From Collinsella sp. OM04-5 (GTDB taxonomy: Bacteria; Actinomycetota; Coriobacteriia; Coriobacteriales; Coriobacteriaceae), in assembly GCF_003439125.1 (NCBI RefSeq), contig NZ_QSUU01000005.1, positions 30,924-94,923 of the forward strand: 64,000 bases of DNA, given 5' to 3'. Below the pieces are notes generated by a model. It was not told the origin of the DNA. It made no database searches and saw nothing but the letters and a program-made list of their open reading frames with translations. The stretch's first letter is position 1. Each line of letters starts with the position of its first letter. This document shows positions 61,578 to 64,000 of this stretch, piece by piece. A program made the position numbers and the translations under genes.

Positions 61578-62510
61578 ATGATTTACACGCTTACTGCAAA
61601 TCCCGCTATTGACTACAACATCTCCTGCGATGGCTTGTCCGCCAACACCGTTACCCGCACCCGTAACGCTGTCTACACCCCCAACGGCAAGGGTCTCAAC
61701 GTTTCGTTTACGCTCGACCACTACGGCGTCGACACCACGATCCTGGGCTTCTTCGCCGGCTTCTCGGGTGAGTATATCGTTAAGGGCGCCGAGGCCCTGG
61801 GCGTGCCCGTCAAGCCCGTGTGGACTGACGGCATCACGCGTGTTAACGTGTTCCTCAACGCCGGTCCCGACACCGAGTACAACATGGTCAACGCCGGTGC
61901 CGCCATCAACGAAGCCAACGAGCAGGAGATGTTTGAGCTTATCGATTCGCTCGATGACATGACCTGCCTGGTTATCAGCGGCTCGCTGCCCCCCAACACC
62001 TCCGAGAGCTTCCTGGCAGAGGTCCTGCGTCGCGTGAAGGCGAAGGGCGCCGAGTTCGTGCTCGATATCTCGAGCCATCAGCTGGCCGACCTCATTGCTA
62101 TGGAGCCGTTGCTCATTAAGCCTAACGACGACGAGCTGCTCGACATCTTTGGCATTAAGGTGAGCGGTGGCGACGACGAGTCCGTCAAGGGCGCCATGGC
62201 CGAGCTGCACGCCAAGGGCGCTAAGAATGTACTGCTGACGCTCGGCGGCGACGGCGCGTACTTCTCCAACGGCGAGCACATCTGGTTTGCCAACCGCACC
62301 TTCGACGTCAAGCTGCTGTCGACCGTCTGCGCGGGCGACTCCTCGCTGGCCGCCTTCCTGTCCGTGTGGCACGACGCCCCCGAGCGCGTCGAGGATGCCC
62401 TGCGCCTCTCGATGGCCACCGGCGCCAACGTGGTCGAGTGCCCGGGTCTGGGCGATTTTGCCAAGGTCGATGAGTATCAGAAGGGCATCGCCATCCGTCA
62501 GGTCTGCTAA
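61578..62510 (+). CDS. fruK: 1-phosphofructokinase, copy 2 (PfkB family)
   Basis: A second 310-residue PfkB kinase, parallel to copy 1 across the chain (YTLTANPAIDYNISC; NGKGLNVSFTLDHYGVD; VCAGDSSLAAFL with Asp254). Shared motifs are very close but the rest is diverged, so the duplication is not recent. The copy has its own start region after a terminator (AAAGGAA before ATG) and may be regulated apart from copy 1. Different substrate preference, such as tagatose 6-phosphate, cannot be excluded. Confidence 0.9.
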   Translation: MIYTLTANPAIDYNISCDGLSANTVTRTRNAVYTPNGKGLNVSFTLDHYGVDTTILGFFAGFSGEYIVKGAEALGVPVKPVWTDGITRVNVFLNAGPDTEYNMVNAGAAINEANEQEMFELIDSLDDMTCLVISGSLPPNTSESFLAEVLRRVKAKGAEFVLDISSHQLADLIAMEPLLIKPNDDELLDIFGIKVSGGDDESVKGAMAELHAKGAKNVLLTLGGDGAYFSNGEHIWFANRTFDVKLLSTVCAGDSSLAAFLSVWHDAPERVEDALRLSMATGANVVECPGLGDFAKVDEYQKGIAIRQVC

Positions 62511-62544
62511 CGCAGCGCACGGACCTTGCATCTTTGCTTTGTAG

Positions 62545-62580
62545 AGCACCCGTCTCGGATTGCCGAGGCGGGTGCTTTTT
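62545..62580 (+). terminator. Terminator after the second fruK
   Basis: AGCACCCGTCTCGG pairs with CCGAGGCGGGTGCT (14 bp, one wobble, loop ATTG) and runs into five T. Confidence 0.93.
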
Positions 62581-62711
62581 CATGTTTGTAGTCGATGCCT
62601 TGGGATCCAATCGTGCTTGAAGCGCGTTCGCGTGTGCGCCCGCTCTCATTTCTTGCTAGACTTCATGGAAACCATCAATCGATATGCCCGCAATTGCAGG
62701 AGGCCACAGGA

Positions 62712-64000
62712 ATGTGCAATGTTTCGCTCAACGCTACGCAGCCGTCAGCCGCCTCTCTGTGCGTGTTGCGAGCCCTCGAGGATGCCGGTCTTGAGGCCTG
62801 GTACGTGGGCGGTTGGGTACGTGACGCCCTGATGGGACGTCCCAGCCACGATGTCGACATGTGCTGTAGCGGCCTGTGGCAGGAGTCCAAGGCGGCACTC
62901 GAGGCCGCCGGTATTGCCGTAGTTGAGTCGGGCATTAAATTTGGCGGCATTACGGCTATTTGCGATGGCGAGCGCATTGAGGTCACCACCTATCGCCTGG
63001 ACGGCTTCTATACCGACGGTCGTCATCCTCAGAGTGTGGAGCGCGCCGCTTCGCTTGAGGACGATCTGGCGCGCCGCGACTTTACCGTCAATGCCATGGC
63101 GTGGCATCCCGAGCGCGGCCTTGTCGACCGCTACGATGGCCAGGGCGACCTAGACCGCAAGCTGATTCGCGCCGTCGGTGATCCTAAGCGCCGCTTTAAC
63201 GAGGATGCCCTGCGCATGTTGCGCGCGGTGCGCTTTGCCTGCCGCCTAGACTTTGTGATTGAGCCCGAGACCAAGTGTGCCCTTGCCGAGTGCGCGCCGC
63301 TGCTCGATGCCGTGGCGCGCGAGCGCGTGGGCATTGAGCTCGAGGGTATCCTTTCGACCGGCCATGGGGGAGACGCGATGCTGCGCTACCCCGAGCTTGT
63401 TTGCGCCGCCGTGCCCGAGCTCGCGTCCGCTCGCGGGTTTGATCAACGCAGCGTCTATCATGCGTTTAACGTCTACGAGCATATCGCCCGCGTGCTGACG
63501 GTGGCAGGGGAGCTGGCGCTGTGCGACGGCGTCGCGCCCTCGTCGAGCCTTATGTGGGCGGCGTTTTTGCACGACGTTTCCAAACCCGAGTGCTTTACGG
63601 TCGATCACGACGGCAGCGGCCACTTCTACGGTCATCCCGAGCTCGGCGTCAAGAAGGCGCGTGTCATCATGGATCGCCTGGCGCTCTCGCACGATTTGGT
63701 GCGCGATGTGTGCCTGCTGATCAAATACCATGACAAGCCGCTGCGCCCCGAGCGCTCCTGCCTGCTCAATATGATGCGCGCGCTTTCGGGCGAGGGTGTC
63801 GATACGCCGCGTCTGATGGACGAGCTCATGGACCTTAAGCGTGCCGACACGCTCGGCAAGGCGCCCTCGTGCTTCTATTACGTCGAGACGATCGAGGAGA
63901 TGCGTACGCTCGCCCACGATCTGCTGCAGGCGGGGGAGCCCTATACACTCAAGATGCTTGCCATCAATGGTGGCGACCTGATCCGCGCCGGCGTCAAGCC
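62712..64000 (+). CDS. cca: CCA-adding tRNA nucleotidyltransferase (partial, cut by window end)
   Basis: The enzyme builds or repairs the CCA end of tRNAs. At least 429 codons are present and open to the last base. Motifs are VGGWVRDALMGRPSHDVDM (nucleotidyltransferase site, DxD at HDVDM), the ARRDFTVNAMAWHP stretch, RRFNEDALRMLRAVRFACRL for base recognition, and a downstream HD domain (AAFLHDVSKPECF). AGGAGG lies eight bases before the ATG at 62712. Confidence 0.93.
   Translation, partial: MCNVSLNATQPSAASLCVLRALEDAGLEAWYVGGWVRDALMGRPSHDVDMCCSGLWQESKAALEAAGIAVVESGIKFGGITAICDGERIEVTTYRLDGFYTDGRHPQSVERAASLEDDLARRDFTVNAMAWHPERGLVDRYDGQGDLDRKLIRAVGDPKRRFNEDALRMLRAVRFACRLDFVIEPETKCALAECAPLLDAVARERVGIELEGILSTGHGGDAMLRYPELVCAAVPELASARGFDQRSVYHAFNVYEHIARVLTVAGELALCDGVAPSSSLMWAAFLHDVSKPECFTVDHDGSGHFYGHPELGVKKARVIMDRLALSHDLVRDVCLLIKYHDKPLRPERSCLLNMMRALSGEGVDTPRLMDELMDLKRADTLGKAPSCFYYVETIEEMRTLAHDLLQAGEPYTLKMLAINGGDLIRAGVK

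Noticed and set aside
1..64000. CRISPR arrays, prophage modules, toxin-antitoxin or restriction systems
   Set aside because: I looked for regularly spaced repeats, cas genes, phage structural genes and typical defence domains and saw none.

Overview
The window looks like chromosome from a high-GC gut actinobacterium of the class Coriobacteriia, most likely a Collinsella-type organism. The basis is gene order, codon use rich in GCC/GAC/GAG, strong AGGAG-type ribosome sites and proteins such as the Coriobacteriia-style FakA, RecG and Ffh; the genus is an inference and no search was run. Almost all of the sequence is a tightly packed housekeeping backbone read on the + strand, broken by a few foreign patches.

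Layout. 1-146: tRNA-Asn between two hairpin terminators. 303-5667: Asp23-like protein, FakA, RecG, RsmD, CoaD. 5736-9234: a coiled-coil protein, DUF177, L32, PlsX, AcpP, RNase III (ribosome and fatty-acid cluster). 9245-15184: SMC, FtsY, Ffh. 15305-17612: a DUF134-NifX fusion (minus strand) with twin palindromes in front, then ThyA and DHFR. 17722-22671: SpoU methyltransferase, MATE exporter, CobO (minus), FtsH. 22750-24880: a DUF523 gene whose 3' side runs into relics of a serine recombinase and an IS3-family transposase, a low-GC peptidase E gene and a 0.5 kb stretch without a recognisable gene. 24879-38912: an iron-type alcohol dehydrogenase (minus), a T-box leader with isoleucine codon ahead of IleS, LspA, RluD-type synthase, glycosyltransferase 2, A24 peptidase, dGTPase-like HD protein, RarA, then a DUF948-like protein, a degenerate RsbW-like protein, a SigB/F-type sigma factor and an AI-2E transporter.

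39200-41265 is an obvious foreign insert of low GC: the replication control leader and first 129 codons of an inc18 plasmid Rep protein, the erm(B) leader peptide, erm(B), a short conserved ORF and the zinc-finger tail of a plasmid topoisomerase. The erm(B) gene is one base short of full length (737 instead of 738 nt), which puts a stop at codon 50.

41393-54561 returns to backbone: AlaS, RuvX, MltG, YqeG, AroK, an AroB-fold protein that lacks all three metal ligands, a proline peptidase, EF-P, a second Asp23, NusB, XseB, TlyA, NadK, RecN. 54621-62510 is a complete fructose PTS region: an RpiR regulator facing away from the fused EIIBCA permease, HPr, Enzyme I and two tandem 1-phosphofructokinases, with two very large perfect inverted repeats between the permease and HPr genes. 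The window ends inside a CCA-adding enzyme gene.

The most notable observations are the broken erm(B) in its plasmid-derived insert, the AroB pseudoenzyme, the two long inverted repeats upstream of ptsH, the twin operators of the DUF134-NifX gene and the layered recombinase and transposase relics at the DUF523 gene. No CRISPR array, prophage or clear defence system is visible.
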